Positions 9,160 through 17,811 are shown, counted from the first letter of the stretch. The stretch is 64,000 bases of DNA from Pseudonocardia sediminis (GCF_004217185.1 NZ_SHKL01000001.1:1572001-1636000); one strand, 5' to 3'. A program made the numbers and translations. The notes: generated by a model not told the origin, from the letters alone.

Positions 9160-10263
9160 ATGGCACGGCAGGTGGAGCCGGACCCGGAGACCTGGTGGGA
9201 GCGCTACGGCCACCGGCTCGAAGGACCCCCGGTCCCGCCGAGAGCGGTGCCGGAGGAGCCCGGCCGCACGCCGGGACCCTCCGGGGCCGGCGACGCGGCG
9301 GGGAGAGGCGAGATGACGACGGCACGGCCCTCGGACGGTTCGACCGAGCTCAACGAGGACTCCGTCCTCAAGCCACGGGCCTCGCGCCCGCGCGAGGGAT
9401 GGCGCCGGATGCTCTACGAGATCTCCGGCGGCCGGGTCAACCCCGGCCCGAGCGAGGCCGAGGAGACCCGCGACAAGCTGCTGGCCCGGATCCGCAGCCC
9501 GCTCGCCGGGGCGCACCGGGTGGCCGTCACCTCGATCAAGGGCGGGGTCGGCAAGACCACCGTGGCCACCTGCCTGGGCCTGACCCTGGCCGAGAACCGC
9601 GGCGACCGGGCCGTCGTGCTCGACGCGAACCCCGACGCCGGCACCCTGGCCGACCGGCTCACCGGGGACTCCCGCGTCACCGTGCGCGAGCTGCTCGACG
9701 ACCTGGACCAGATCGCGTCCTGGACCGACGTCTCCCGCTACACCAGCCTGGCCGGACGGCTGCAGGTCCTGGCCTCGGAGCAGGACCCGGCCTCGGGCGA
9801 CGCGTTCCGCAAGGACGAGTACGAGCGGGTCTGCGCACTGCTCGGGCGCTTCTTCAACATCATCATCACCGACTCCGGCACCGGGCTGGTGCACTCGGCG
9901 ATGGAGGGCACGCTGGGCCAGGCCGACAGCCTGGTCGTGGTCGGCGCACCCACCGTGGACGGCGCCAGCCGGGCCAGCAAGACCCTCGACTGGCTCGTCG
10001 CGCACGGACACGGCGAGCTGGCCCGGGACGCGATCGTCGTGCTGTCCTGCGACCGCTCCAGCGCCGAGGTCGACGGTGGACGGATCCGCGAGCACTTCCG
10101 CAGCCGCGTGCGCGCGGTGGTGGAGGTGCCGCACGACCCGCATCTGGCGACCGGCGGTCGCGTGGACCTGTCCCGGCTGCGGCCGGCCACCGGGGACGCG
10201 TTCCTCGAGCTCGGGGCCCTGATCGCGGACGCGTTCGACGTCCGGGCCGGGCGCAGCGCCTGA
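9160..10263 (+). CDS. MinD/ParA-type ATPase with disordered N-terminus
   Basis: 367 residues. The first 100 or so are Pro/Arg/Glu-rich and probably disordered. The ATPase domain starts with a deviant Walker A loop, SIKGGVGKTT (signature Lys127, P-loop Lys132), followed by VVLDANPDAG (Walker A' Asp) and IIITDSGTG (Walker B). This layout, with a disordered head and a MinD-like domain, resembles the ESX-secretion-linked ATPase EspI and related actinobacterial proteins more than chromosomal ParA, which has no such head. No ESX genes or parB are nearby. A small perfect palindrome, GCGTAATACGC, at 9143-9153 overlaps a possible -10 just before the ATG. Confidence 0.75.
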   Translation: MARQVEPDPETWWERYGHRLEGPPVPPRAVPEEPGRTPGPSGAGDAAGRGEMTTARPSDGSTELNEDSVLKPRASRPREGWRRMLYEISGGRVNPGPSEAEETRDKLLARIRSPLAGAHRVAVTSIKGGVGKTTVATCLGLTLAENRGDRAVVLDANPDAGTLADRLTGDSRVTVRELLDDLDQIASWTDVSRYTSLAGRLQVLASEQDPASGDAFRKDEYERVCALLGRFFNIIITDSGTGLVHSAMEGTLGQADSLVVVGAPTVDGASRASKTLDWLVAHGHGELARDAIVVLSCDRSSAEVDGGRIREHFRSRVRAVVEVPHDPHLATGGRVDLSRLRPATGDAFLELGALIADAFDVRAGRSA

Positions 10264-10310
10264 GCGTTCCCGCGCGGGGCGCGCACGCGAACCCGCTCGC
10301 GCGGGACGCG

Positions 10311-10316
10311 TACCCT
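10311..10316 (+). promoter_or_regulatory. Candidate -10 element of the DUF177-rpmF-rnc-mutM run
   Basis: TACCCT (TAnnnT) ends 10 nt before ATG 10327, which suggests a leaderless or nearly leaderless transcript. It also favours ATG 10327 over the in-frame GTG at 10318, which would lie at or before the predicted start of transcription. Confidence 0.4.
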
Positions 10317-10326
10317 GGTGCGGGTC

Positions 10327-10908
10327 ATGAACACGCATCACAGGAGCACCCCCCGGCTCGACGAGAACGACCCGTGGGTGTTCAGCACCCGCGAGCTCGC
10401 CCGTCGCCCCGGCACCCAGCGCATCGTCACCCGCACCGTTCCCGCCCCGACCGGTGAGCAGGCGATCGGCATCGTCGGCGTGCTCACCGTGCCCGACGGC
10501 TCCGACGTCGACCTCGACCTGAGCCTGGAGTCGGTGACCGAGGGCGTCTACGTCTCCGGCACCGTCTCCACCGAGCTGACCGGCGAGTGCTCGCGCTGCC
10601 TCGACCCGGTCGTGCTCGAGCTCGACGAGCCGATCGGCGAGCTGTTCGCGTACCCGGACTCGGTCACCGAGGAGACCACTGACGAGGACGAGGTCCCGCG
10701 CCTGGTCGACGAGCAGTTCGACCTGAGCCAGACGGTCCGGGACGCGCTGGTCACGGACCTGCCGCTGGCGCCGCTGTGCCGGCCGGACTGCCCCGGTCTC
10801 TGCGTCGGTTGCGGGGAGAAGTGGGTGGATCTCGCGCCCGACCACGGGCATGAGACACTGGATCCTCGCTGGGCGGCGCTCCGGGAGCGCCTGCCCTCCA
10901 CGGACTGA
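10327..10908 (+). CDS. DUF177 (YceD-like) protein
   Basis: 193 residues. DUF177 proteins are almost always encoded right before the L32 gene and are linked to 23S rRNA handling in plants and bacteria. Here rpmF follows by 57 bp. Diagnostic features are [22 protein letters not shown] in the middle and a C-terminal cysteine group, [16 protein letters not shown], that could bind a metal. It corresponds in position to Rv2926c. The ATG is chosen over GTG 10318 because of the -10-like element just upstream. Confidence 0.88.
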   Translation: MNTHHRSTPRLDENDPWVFSTRELARRPGTQRIVTRTVPAPTGEQAIGIVGVLTVPDGSDVDLDLSLESVTEGVYVSGTVSTELTGECSRCLDPVVLELDEPIGELFAYPDSVTEETTDEDEVPRLVDEQFDLSQTVRDALVTDLPLAPLCRPDCPGLCVGCGEKWVDLAPDHGHETLDPRWAALRERLPSTD

Positions 10909-10965
10909 CCACAGTCCGGCTGGACATCCAGCTCACGTAACCGAAGTAGCTCGAGGAGATTCGCC

Positions 10966-11148
10966 GTGGCCGTACCCAAGCGCCGGATGTCGCGATCGAA
11001 CACGCGCTCGCGCCGGTCGCAGTGGAAGGCCACTGCACCGACGCTCGTCGCCTGCTCGAACCGCGCGTGCCGGGAGCCCAAGCTCCAGCACATCGCCTGC
11101 CCCACCTGCGGCCAGTACGACGGCCGTCAGGTCACCCGTCCGGCCTGA
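10966..11148 (+). CDS. rpmF: Ribosomal protein bL32
   Basis: 60 residues starting at GTG with [20 protein letters not shown], the conserved bL32 head. The zinc-ribbon cysteines are present (C-x4-C ... C-x2-C), so this is a zinc-binding form; the first knuckle is C-x4-C rather than C-x2-C. GAGGAG just upstream serves as ribosome-binding site. It lies between DUF177 and rnc, the standard arrangement. Confidence 0.96.
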   Translation: MAVPKRRMSRSNTRSRRSQWKATAPTLVACSNRACREPKLQHIACPTCGQYDGRQVTRPA

Positions 11149-11161
11149 GCACTGCTCAGCG

Positions 11162-11950
11162 GTGGGTGACAAGAGCATCACCGGTCCTGCACAGGACCGG
11201 ACCCCTCTGCTGTCCGCGCTCGGCGTGGAGATCGGCGAGCCGATCCTCACGCTGGCGCTGACCCACCGCTCGTACGCCTACGAGAACGGTGGCCTGCCCA
11301 CCAACGAGCGCCTGGAGTTCCTCGGCGACGCGGTGCTGAGCATCGTCGTCACCGAGCGGCTCTATCTCGACCACCCGGACCTGCCCGAGGGGCAGCTGGC
11401 GAAGCTCCGCGCGAGCGTCGTCAACATGCACGCGCTGGCCGGGGTCGCCGAGGAGATGCCCGGTGGGCTCGGCGCGTACCTGTACCTGGGGCGCGGCGAG
11501 GAGCTCACCGGCGGCCGGCTCAAGGCCAGCATCCTGGCCGACGCGACCGAGGCGCTGCTCGGAGCCGTCTACCTCGAGCACGGCCTCGAGGTCTCCCGTG
11601 AGCTGATCCACCGGCTGTTCGCCGGGCTGCTGCACACCGCCCCGCTGCTGGGAGCTGGCCTGGACTGGAAGACCAGCCTCCAGGAACTCACCGCCTCGGC
11701 CGGGCACGGCGTGCCGGAGTACCGGATCGACGAGGAGGGCCCGGACCACCTCAAGATGTTCACCGCCACCGCCGTCGTCGGCGGCCGTGAGCTGGGGACC
11801 GGGGTCGGGCGGACGAAGAAGGAAGCCGAGCAGAAGGCCGCGGAGCTGGCCTGGCGGGAGCTGTCGCCCGAGGGGGCCGCACCCAGCCTCGCTCCCGGTG
11901 GCGGCAGCCTCGCCCCCGGCAACGGCTCCACGCCCCCGTCCGGGCACTGA
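11162..11950 (+). CDS. rnc: Ribonuclease III
   Basis: 262 residues. RNase III cuts double-stranded RNA during rRNA and mRNA maturation. The signature [12 protein letters not shown] (residues 48-58) carries the acidic catalytic residues, and [16 protein letters not shown] supplies the second metal-binding set. A double-stranded RNA-binding domain spans about residues 170-240, ending with [17 protein letters not shown] Gly/Pro/Ser-rich tail of about 25 residues follows. GTG 11162 is chosen because it falls just after the rpmF stop, although the frame runs open further upstream through rpmF. The gene pairs with mutM, as in other actinobacteria. Confidence 0.95.
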   Translation: MGDKSITGPAQDRTPLLSALGVEIGEPILTLALTHRSYAYENGGLPTNERLEFLGDAVLSIVVTERLYLDHPDLPEGQLAKLRASVVNMHALAGVAEEMPGGLGAYLYLGRGEELTGGRLKASILADATEALLGAVYLEHGLEVSRELIHRLFAGLLHTAPLLGAGLDWKTSLQELTASAGHGVPEYRIDEEGPDHLKMFTATAVVGGRELGTGVGRTKKEAEQKAAELAWRELSPEGAAPSLAPGGGSLAPGNGSTPPSGH

Positions 11951-11965
11951 GCCCGGCCCCCTGCT

Positions 11966-12859
11966 GTGCCCGAACTCCCCGAGGTCGAGGTCGTCCGCCG
12001 TGGTCTCGCGGACCACGTGCTGGACCGCGTCGTCGCTCGCGTCGACGTCGGGCACCTACGTGCGGTGCGACGGCACCTGCCCGGCCCGGAGGACTTCGCG
12101 GCCCGGCTGACCGGTCGCCGGATCCACGCCGCCCGCCGTCGCGGCAAGTACCTGTGGCTGGAGCTGGCCGACCCCGGTGCGGAACCGGCGGTGGGTGACG
12201 ACGCCGTGCTCGCCCACCTCGGGATGAGCGGGCAGATGCTCGTCGCCGACCCGGGCCGCCCGGACGAGACCCACCTGCGGGTCCGGATCACCTTCGACGA
12301 CGACGGTCCGGAGCTGCGCTTCGTCGACCAGCGCACGTTCGGCGGGCTGTCGGTGCATCCGCTGGCCGAGGCGGCCGGTGGGGGACTGGTCCCGGAGCCG
12401 GTCGCGCACATCGCCCGCGACCCGATGGACCCCGCGTTCTCGCCCGACGACGCCGTGGCCGCGCTGCGCCGTCGCCGTACCGAGGTCAAGCGCGCGCTGC
12501 TGGACCAGACGGTCGTGTCCGGGATCGGCAACATCTACGCCGACGAGGCGCTCTGGCGCGCCCGCCTGCACGGCACCCGTCCGACCGCGGCGCTGACACG
12601 CGCGCAGGGCCGCACCGTGCTCGACGCCGCCACCGAGGTGATGGTCGAGGCGCTCGCCCAGGGCGGGACGTCGTTCGACGCGCTCTACGTCAACGTCAAC
12701 GGGGCGTCGGGCTACTTCGACCGGTCCCTGAACGTCTACGGCCAGGCCGACCGTGCCTGCCGCCGCTGCGGCACGCCGATCCGGCGGGACGCGTTCATGA
12801 ACCGCTCGTCGTTCACCTGCCCGCGCTGCCAGCCGAAACCGCGTACCCGGCGCTCCTGA
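11966..12859 (+). CDS. mutM: Formamidopyrimidine-DNA glycosylase
   Basis: 297 residues. This bifunctional glycosylase/lyase removes 8-oxoguanine and FaPy lesions. After Met comes PELPEVE, whose Pro and Glu form the Schiff base and catalytic pair. The helix-two-turn-helix contains [12 protein letters not shown]. The C-terminal zinc finger is C-x2-C ... C-x2-C (CRRCGTPI ... FTCPRC). It follows rnc by 15 bp. This is the last gene before the accessory block. Confidence 0.96.
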   Translation: MPELPEVEVVRRGLADHVLDRVVARVDVGHLRAVRRHLPGPEDFAARLTGRRIHAARRRGKYLWLELADPGAEPAVGDDAVLAHLGMSGQMLVADPGRPDETHLRVRITFDDDGPELRFVDQRTFGGLSVHPLAEAAGGGLVPEPVAHIARDPMDPAFSPDDAVAALRRRRTEVKRALLDQTVVSGIGNIYADEALWRARLHGTRPTAALTRAQGRTVLDAATEVMVEALAQGGTSFDALYVNVNGASGYFDRSLNVYGQADRACRRCGTPIRRDAFMNRSSFTCPRCQPKPRTRRS

Positions 12860-12894
12860 TCGGACCCCGCTCGATCCGACCCGGTACCGCCGTG

Positions 12895-12924
12895 TCGACA
12901 CTACTGCGCATCGCGTAGTACTGT
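12895..12924 (+). promoter_or_regulatory. Promoter and probable operator of the padR-like gene
   Basis: TCGACA (12895-12900) and TACTGT (12919-12924) form a -35/-10 pair with an 18-bp gap. An inverted repeat with arms ACTAC (12900-12904) and GTAGT (12915-12919), with GCG/CGC inside, fills the spacer. A protein bound there would block RNA polymerase, which fits PadR-type autorepression. The usual PadR core ATGT-N8-ACAT is not present. Confidence 0.5.
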
Positions 12925-12948
12925 TCGTCGCGGAGAAGGGGGAACGCC

Positions 12949-13266
12949 GTGGACACCAGTCAGTTGCTCAAGGGTGTGCTCGACCTCGCCGTGCTCGCCG
13001 TCCTGGACCGTGCGGACGGCTACGGCTACGAGGTCGTCCGCGCGCTCCGGTCCGCGGGACTGGAGGAGGTCGGCGACGCGTCGGTGTACGGCACGCTGCG
13101 TCGCCTCTACGGGGCCGGGCTGCTCACCTCGTACGTGGTCCCGAGCGAGGAGGGCCCGCACCGCAAGTACTACGCGATCAACGAGCCGGGCCGCGCCCGG
13201 CTGAAGGAGACGACGATCCGGTGGCGCGAGTTCGCCACGACCATGGAAGGCCTGGTGAACGCGTGA
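12949..13266 (+). CDS. PadR-family transcriptional regulator
   Basis: 105 residues, the length of the small subfamily-2 PadR repressors. The winged helix is recognised by GYGYEVVRAL followed by DASVYGTLRRLYGAGLL (recognition helix and start of the wing) and RKYYAINEPGRARL. The C-terminal helix for dimerisation is short. GTG 12949 has a strong GGAGAAGGGG ribosome-binding site. The stop overlaps the start of the following membrane protein as GTGA. PadR repressors with a co-encoded HAAS-domain membrane protein are a common pair, probably responding to envelope stress or an unknown ligand. Confidence 0.9.
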   Translation: MDTSQLLKGVLDLAVLAVLDRADGYGYEVVRALRSAGLEEVGDASVYGTLRRLYGAGLLTSYVVPSEEGPHRKYYAINEPGRARLKETTIRWREFATTMEGLVNA

Positions 13267-14540
13267 TCGGCACCGAGAGCAGCGGTAGCGGAACGAGCAT
13301 GGGCACCGAGAGCAGCGGCAGCGGAACGAGCATGAGCACCGAGAAGACCGAGAGCATCGGGACGGGCGACGCGACGACGCGGATCCCGGACGTGACGACG
13401 TCGGAGTACCTCGACGGCCTGCGGGCGGCGTTGTCCGACCTGCCGGCCGAGGAGCTGGGCGAGATCACCGAGGACGCCCGCGGGCACCTGGCCGACCTCG
13501 CGTCCGAGCTGGGGGAGGGCTACGACCGGGCGGCGGTGCACGCCCGTCTCGGGTCCCCGGCGGAGTACGCGGCGGAGCTGCGTGCCGCGGCCGGGTTCCC
13601 GGCCCGGCCCGCGCCGTCGCAGAGCCTGTCGCGCTGGTCGGCGCGGTTCGCGGTGCTCGCGCTGCTCCTCGCGATGGTGATGGCCGGTCCGGCCGGGCTC
13701 CTGGGAGCGAGCGGGGAGGGCGCCGGTGTGCTGATCCTGGCGCTGCTCGTCTCCGGTGTCGGGGTGCTGGCGGTCCTGCGCGACGGGCCCGGGCTGCGTT
13801 CGGTCGCGGACCTGGACTCGGTCACGGCGTTGCGCCGCCGGCCGGCTCTGTGGCAGGAGGGCACGCCGTCCGGAGGGGTGACGGCGTTCCTGGCGAGCCT
13901 GCAGCCGGGCTGGTGGGTGCTGCGCGGCGTGGTCGGCGCCGGGGTGCTCGTGGTGCTGTTCGGAGGCGCGACCCGGTGGGAGGTGTGGGCCGCGGTCCTG
14001 CTCGCGCTGGTCGCGATCCCGGTCTCGGTCCTGCTCGGTGTCCGCGCGCGGGCCGACCGGCGGCTGCTCTGGCTGGTCGTGCCGCTGAACGCGTTCGCCG
14101 CCGGGGCGCTGGCCGGGGTGGTGGCCACCCTGGGCCCGGACGGCGGCGACACGTCCTCGACCACCTACCAGGTCCCGGGCCTGGTGCGGGACGGTGTCCC
14201 GGTCTCCGACGTCCGGCCGTTCGACTCGGCGGGCCGCCCGCTGTCGGGGGTGTACCTGTTCGACTCCGACGGCCGCCCGCTGACGGTCACCGACTACGGC
14301 TGCGACCCGGTGCAGGGCTCGGGCGACAGGCCGGGCCCGTACCCGCGGGGCACCACGTCGTACGACCCGGACACCGGTGCGTGCGTCTGGACCCCGCCCG
14401 CCCCGCTGGTCGTGAGCATTCCCGGCGCCACCCCGGCCCCCCGGGCGACGACGGCACCCACGACGCCGCCCGCCGCGGCGACGCCGGCGGCTCCGTCCGC
14501 GCCGACGGCCCCCGCAGCACCGTCGGCGGCGCCCCGCTGA
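13263..14540 (+). CDS. HAAS-like membrane protein, partner of PadR
   Basis: 425 residues. Residues 1-45 are Ser/Thr/Gly-rich with a perfect 11-residue duplication ending in Met. A HAAS-type helical domain follows (EYLDGLRAALSDLPAEELGEI ... HARLGSPAEYAAELRAA). Then come about five membrane segments (about residues 125-290) and a periplasmic part with Tyr/Pro/Asp-rich sequence and a Pro/Ala/Thr tail. Function unknown; HAAS proteins are usually controlled by the PadR gene before them. GTG 13263 overlaps the padR stop, but ATG 13299 and ATG 13332, created by the duplication, are also possible starts. The stop codon lies inside the first unit of a tandem 13-bp repeat. Confidence 0.75.
   Translation: MIGTESSGSGTSMGTESSGSGTSMSTEKTESIGTGDATTRIPDVTTSEYLDGLRAALSDLPAEELGEITEDARGHLADLASELGEGYDRAAVHARLGSPAEYAAELRAAAGFPARPAPSQSLSRWSARFAVLALLLAMVMAGPAGLLGASGEGAGVLILALLVSGVGVLAVLRDGPGLRSVADLDSVTALRRRPALWQEGTPSGGVTAFLASLQPGWWVLRGVVGAGVLVVLFGGATRWEVWAAVLLALVAIPVSVLLGVRARADRRLLWLVVPLNAFAAGALAGVVATLGPDGGDTSSTTYQVPGLVRDGVPVSDVRPFDSAGRPLSGVYLFDSDGRPLTVTDYGCDPVQGSGDRPGPYPRGTTSYDPDTGACVWTPPAPLVVSIPGATPAPRATTAPTTPPAAATPAAPSAPTAPAAPSAAPR
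13269..13334 (+). repeat. Two tandem 33-bp repeats within the HAAS gene
   Basis: Units 13269-13301 and 13302-13334 differ by one base, encode an identical 11-residue Ser/Gly-rich segment, and each end in ATG. A partial third unit (AGCACCGAG) follows. The likely cause is recent slippage duplication. Confidence 0.85.
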
Positions 14541-14613
14541 TCCACCGGGCTGATCCACCGGGCTGATCCACCGGGCTAGTTCACCGGACCGATCAACCGG
14601 GCTGAACCACCGG
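14536..14613. repeat. Six tandem 13-bp repeats
   Basis: The unit is GCTGATCCACCGG. The first three copies (14536-14574) are identical; copies four to six (14575-14613) have diverged. The first copy contains the TGA stop of the HAAS gene. No coding or known regulatory role is recognised. Confidence 0.85.
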
Positions 14614-14643
14614 CCCGCCGGCCTCGGCCGGCCGCCGGACCGA

Positions 14644-14677
14644 GGGCCGGGCACGACCGGGGAGCCGTGCCCGGCCC
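14644..14677. terminator. GC-rich hairpin between convergent genes (first)
   Basis: GGGCCGGGCACG (14644-14655) pairs perfectly with CGTGCCCGGCCC (14666-14677) over a 10-base loop. There is no T-tract. Placed between the convergent HAAS and lysA genes, it is probably a bidirectional terminator. Confidence 0.6.
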
Positions 14678-14707
14678 GTTCGCGGCGGTGCCCACCCCGC
14701 CGCGGTC

Positions 14708-14747
14708 GTGCGCGGACACCGTCGCCCCAGCAGCGATGTCCGCGCAC
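14708..14747. terminator. GC-rich hairpin between convergent genes (second)
   Basis: GTGCGCGGACA (14708-14718) pairs perfectly with TGTCCGCGCAC (14737-14747), with an 18-base loop. It lies 6 bp past the end of the minus-strand lysA-like gene and is likely its terminator. Confidence 0.6.
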
Positions 14748-14753
14748 GGGGTG

Positions 14754-16093
14754 TCAGCCGACGTCGCGGCGCAGAAGGTCCTCGGGGGTCTCGCGACGCA
14801 GGATCGGCATCGCCGCACCGGCGGCGACGGCGACCACCGCGGCCCGTCCGACCTGGTTGTAGGTCGAGGCCATCGACGCCTGGTAGGCGCCGCTGACCGG
14901 CAGGGCCAGCAGGTCCCCGGCGACGACGTCGGAGGGCAGGAGCACGTCGGTGGCGATCACGTCGGTGGACTCGCAGTGCCGCCCGACCACGCTGACCCGC
15001 TCCGGTGCCGCCTTCGTCGCCCGCCCGAGCAGGCGCACGGGGTAGCGGGCGCCGTAGAGCGCGGGACGCGGGTTGTCGCTCATCCCGCCGTCGACGGCCA
15101 CGAACGTCCGTCCCTCGATGCGCTTGACCGCGCCCACCCGGTACACCGTGACCCCGGCCCGGGCGACGATCGCCCGGCCGGGCTCGATCGTCAGCCGCGG
15201 CACCGGGACGTCGTAGGCGCGGCAGCTGCGCACGACCGCCCCGCGGATCGCGCGGCCGAACGCGGCCGGGTCCGTCGACGGCGCGCCCTCGGTGTAGCCG
15301 ACGGCGTGCCCGCCGCCCAGGTCGAGCTGGCCCAGGACGACGCCCTGCTCGTGCGCGACCGAGGCCAGGAGCCCGATCACCCGGACCGCCGCCGACTCGA
15401 AGCGCGCGATCGAGGTGACCTGCGAGCCGATGTGGCAGTGCAGGCCGACGAGCTCGAGCTCCGGGCGGGCGAGGATCGCCCGGACCGCCGCCGACGCCTC
15501 GCCGGTCGCGATCGGCAGGCCGAACTTGCTGGTGTGGGTGCCGGTGGTGAGGCCGGGGTGGGTGCGGGCGTCGACGTCGGGGGTGACGCGCAGCAGCACC
15601 TGCTGGCGGTGCGGGACCAGCGCGGCGAGGCGGTCGATCTCGTCCGGGGAGTCGATCACGATCCGGCCCACGCGGGCGTCGAGGGCGGCCTTGAGGTCGT
15701 CGTCGGTCTTGACGTTGCCGTGCAGCAGGATCCGCTCGCCGGGGACGCCGGCTGCGGCCGCGGTGGCCACCTCGCCGCCGGAGCAGGCGTCGATCGAGAG
15801 GCCCTCTCCTGGACCACCGTGCGGGCCATCGCCCGGCACAGGAACGCCTTGGCCGCGTAGGCGATCTCGGCGTCGGGGAGCGCCTCGCGGTAGGCGCGGC
15901 AGCGGGCCCGGACGTCGGCGGTGTCGAGCACGATCAGCGGGGTGGCGAAGCGTCCGGCCAGCTCGGTGAGGTCGGCACCCCCCACGGTCATGGCTCCGTC
16001 GCAGGTGGCGGTGGCGGTGAGCGGCCAGAGGCCCGGCTCGAGCCGGGCGGCGAGGGTGGGGCGCAACGACGGGACGAGGTCGGCGAGCGTCAC
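14754..16093 (-). pseudogene. lysA: Diaminopimelate decarboxylase, frameshifted
   Basis: A PLP enzyme of fold type III that makes lysine from meso-diaminopimelate. It is broken into two frames. The N-terminal part runs from GTG 16093 to about 15808 and holds the PLP-lysine motif YAAKAF. The rest, from about 15803 to 14754, holds SIDACSGGE, GLHCHIGSQ, EPGRAIV, GRHCESTDVI and DGGMSDNPRPALYGARY. Adding one base at about 15800-15808, where a GGAGGAGGG-like run appears to have lost a G, restores a normal 446-residue protein. As written, translation from the start stops near 15656 after 145 residues. This is either a sequencing error, a true pseudogene with another lysA elsewhere, or a paralogue under decay. 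It is downstream of corA on the same strand. Confidence 0.82.
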
Positions 16094-16230
16094 CGGAACT
16101 CCTTGAGCGTGTCGGGCGCCCGGGATGGACGCCGTCCGCTCTCAGGTATGCGCTCCCGAGATCGTCGGGGCGAGGGATGCGACGCGACGTTGACACCCGC
16201 GCCCGCCGGCCCTGACGACTCCCTGATGCG

Positions 16231-17319
16231 CTACAGCCAGCCCTTGCGCTTGAACGCCAGGAACAGGCCCAGGGCGAGCAGCAGCATCAGCCCGATCGCG
16301 AACGGGTAGCCCAGCGGCCACTTGAGCTCCGGCATGGCCTCGAAGTTCATGCCGTAGATGCCCGCGATCAGGGTCGGGGCGAACAGGATGGCGGCCCACG
16401 AGGAGACCTTCTTCATCTGCTCGTTCTGCTGGAAGCCGGCCTCGGTCAGACGGGTCATCTCCTCGTTCTGGCGCTGGGCGACCAGCGTGGAGTTGACGGT
16501 GAGGATGTTGGTCAGCAGCTGGCGGAAGCCCTCGGTGCGCTCCAGGACCCGGGTCGCGTGGTCGATCACGTCGCGCATGAGGCGCTTGAGCTCCAGGTCG
16601 GTGGCGTCCCCGCCCTTGCCGAACCGGTTGCGCAGCTCACCGAAGATCTCCTGCAGCGGCTGCACGGCGCGCTGGAAGGCGATCACCTCGCGGGTCAGCT
16701 GGTAGATCCGCCGGGAGACCCCGGGATCCCCGCCGAAGACCTGGACCTCGATCTCGTCGATGTCGTCCTGCAGGCCGTCGAGGACGGGTGCGTAGTCGTC
16801 GACGACCTTGTCCAGCACCGCGTAGAGCACGGCGAACGGGCCGTGCGCGAGCAGCTCCGGGTCGTCCTCCAGACGCTGGCGGACCTCGCCCAGGTCGGGC
16901 TCCACCGCGTGCCGCACCGTGATGACGAAGTCCGGGCCGAGGAACAGGTGCACCTCGCCGATCTGCACGACCTCGTCGCTGTCGACGTAGCGGGCCGGTC
17001 GCAGCACGACGAACTCGGTGTCGCCGTAACGCTCGAGCTTGGGTCGCTGGTGGGCGTTGACGGTGTCCTCGACGGCGAGCGAGTGCAGCCCGAACTCGTG
17101 GGCGACGGCCTGCAGCTCCTCCTCGCTCGGGCTCAGCATGCCGATCCAGCAGAAGCACTGCTCGAGGCGGGTGTCGGCGGATCCGTTCGAGGCGGCCTGG
17201 TCGGCCCGGTGCGCGCAGTCCTGCTGGCACTCGCGCAGCGACTCCAGGGCCTGGTCGACGGCCGGGGGGTCGGCCTTGCGGTGGCCGTCGATGTAGACGG
17301 CGTTGTCGATCACCGACAT
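16231..17319 (-). CDS. corA: CorA-type magnesium/cobalt channel
   Basis: 362 residues. CorA forms a pentameric inner-membrane Mg2+ channel. The long acidic, helical cytoplasmic domain (residues 1-300) ends in the stalk helix, followed by two C-terminal membrane segments. The signature YGMNF lies at the end of the first, and a basic KRKGWL tail comes after the second. Several Cys and His residues near residues 30-60 (CQQDCAHR, CFCW) are unusual for CorA and could bind a metal. It belongs to a group of cation transport genes (kdp, antiporter) on the accessory block. Confidence 0.92.
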   Translation of the reverse strand: MSVIDNAVYIDGHRKADPPAVDQALESLRECQQDCAHRADQAASNGSADTRLEQCFCWIGMLSPSEEELQAVAHEFGLHSLAVEDTVNAHQRPKLERYGDTEFVVLRPARYVDSDEVVQIGEVHLFLGPDFVITVRHAVEPDLGEVRQRLEDDPELLAHGPFAVLYAVLDKVVDDYAPVLDGLQDDIDEIEVQVFGGDPGVSRRIYQLTREVIAFQRAVQPLQEIFGELRNRFGKGGDATDLELKRLMRDVIDHATRVLERTEGFRQLLTNILTVNSTLVAQRQNEEMTRLTEAGFQQNEQMKKVSSWAAILFAPTLIAGIYGMNFEAMPELKWPLGYPFAIGLMLLLALGLFLAFKRKGWL

Positions 17320-17811
17320 CGTTGTGCTCCTTCCGCTGCGCCCGCGGCCGCAGCGGTGTCCGCGGCGGCCGGTCAGGGGTTGCCCGCGACCCGGCGGCCG
17401 ATCGTCACGGCGACGGTGTCATGGCGTGGACGGGCCCGCACGGCAGCGTAGTCGCGCCGCCGTGCCCGGGCCGCCCGGACGGCCCCTCCCGCCGGCCCCG
17501 CGGCGAGGACGACGCCCGGCGCGAGCGCGTCGGCGGGGGTGAGCACGGCCGACAGGGTGGCCGGACGCCGTCCGGGCGGACGGGTCTCTGACGCCGTCCT
17601 GGCGCGGCCGGCCGGGCTGTTGACGCGGCCCTGACCCCGGACGCACCTGATCGTGTCCGGTGACCGCCCTCACCGGGCGTCAACGACGCGTCAAGAACGG
17701 GACCCGAGATCGTCAAGCCGCCGTAGCGGGACGAGGGGCCGCCGCCACGGCGCGCGCACGCTTCGTCGGCTCCCCCGGAGGTACCGGTCGGGAGGGTTCG
17801 AGGAGTCGTCC
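17320..17811. other. Intergenic region between corA and the kdp operon
   Basis: This 492-bp divergent region has no credible gene; the short open frames lack family resemblance and ribosome-binding sites. The kdp-proximal part carries phased CGTCAA repeats (17678-17716) and, further up, the inverted form TTGACG at 17620-17625. The corA-proximal half shows only GC-rich stem-loops. Confidence 0.6.
17678..17716 (+). promoter_or_regulatory. Phased CGTCAA repeats upstream of kdp (candidate KdpE site)
   Basis: CGTCAA occurs at 17678-17683, 17689-17694 and 17711-17716. The start-to-start distances are 11 and 22 bp, one and two helical turns, so all three lie on the same DNA face. Direct repeats spaced by 11 bp are typical of OmpR/KdpE-family response regulators. 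The operon start is about 95 bp downstream. Confidence 0.45.
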
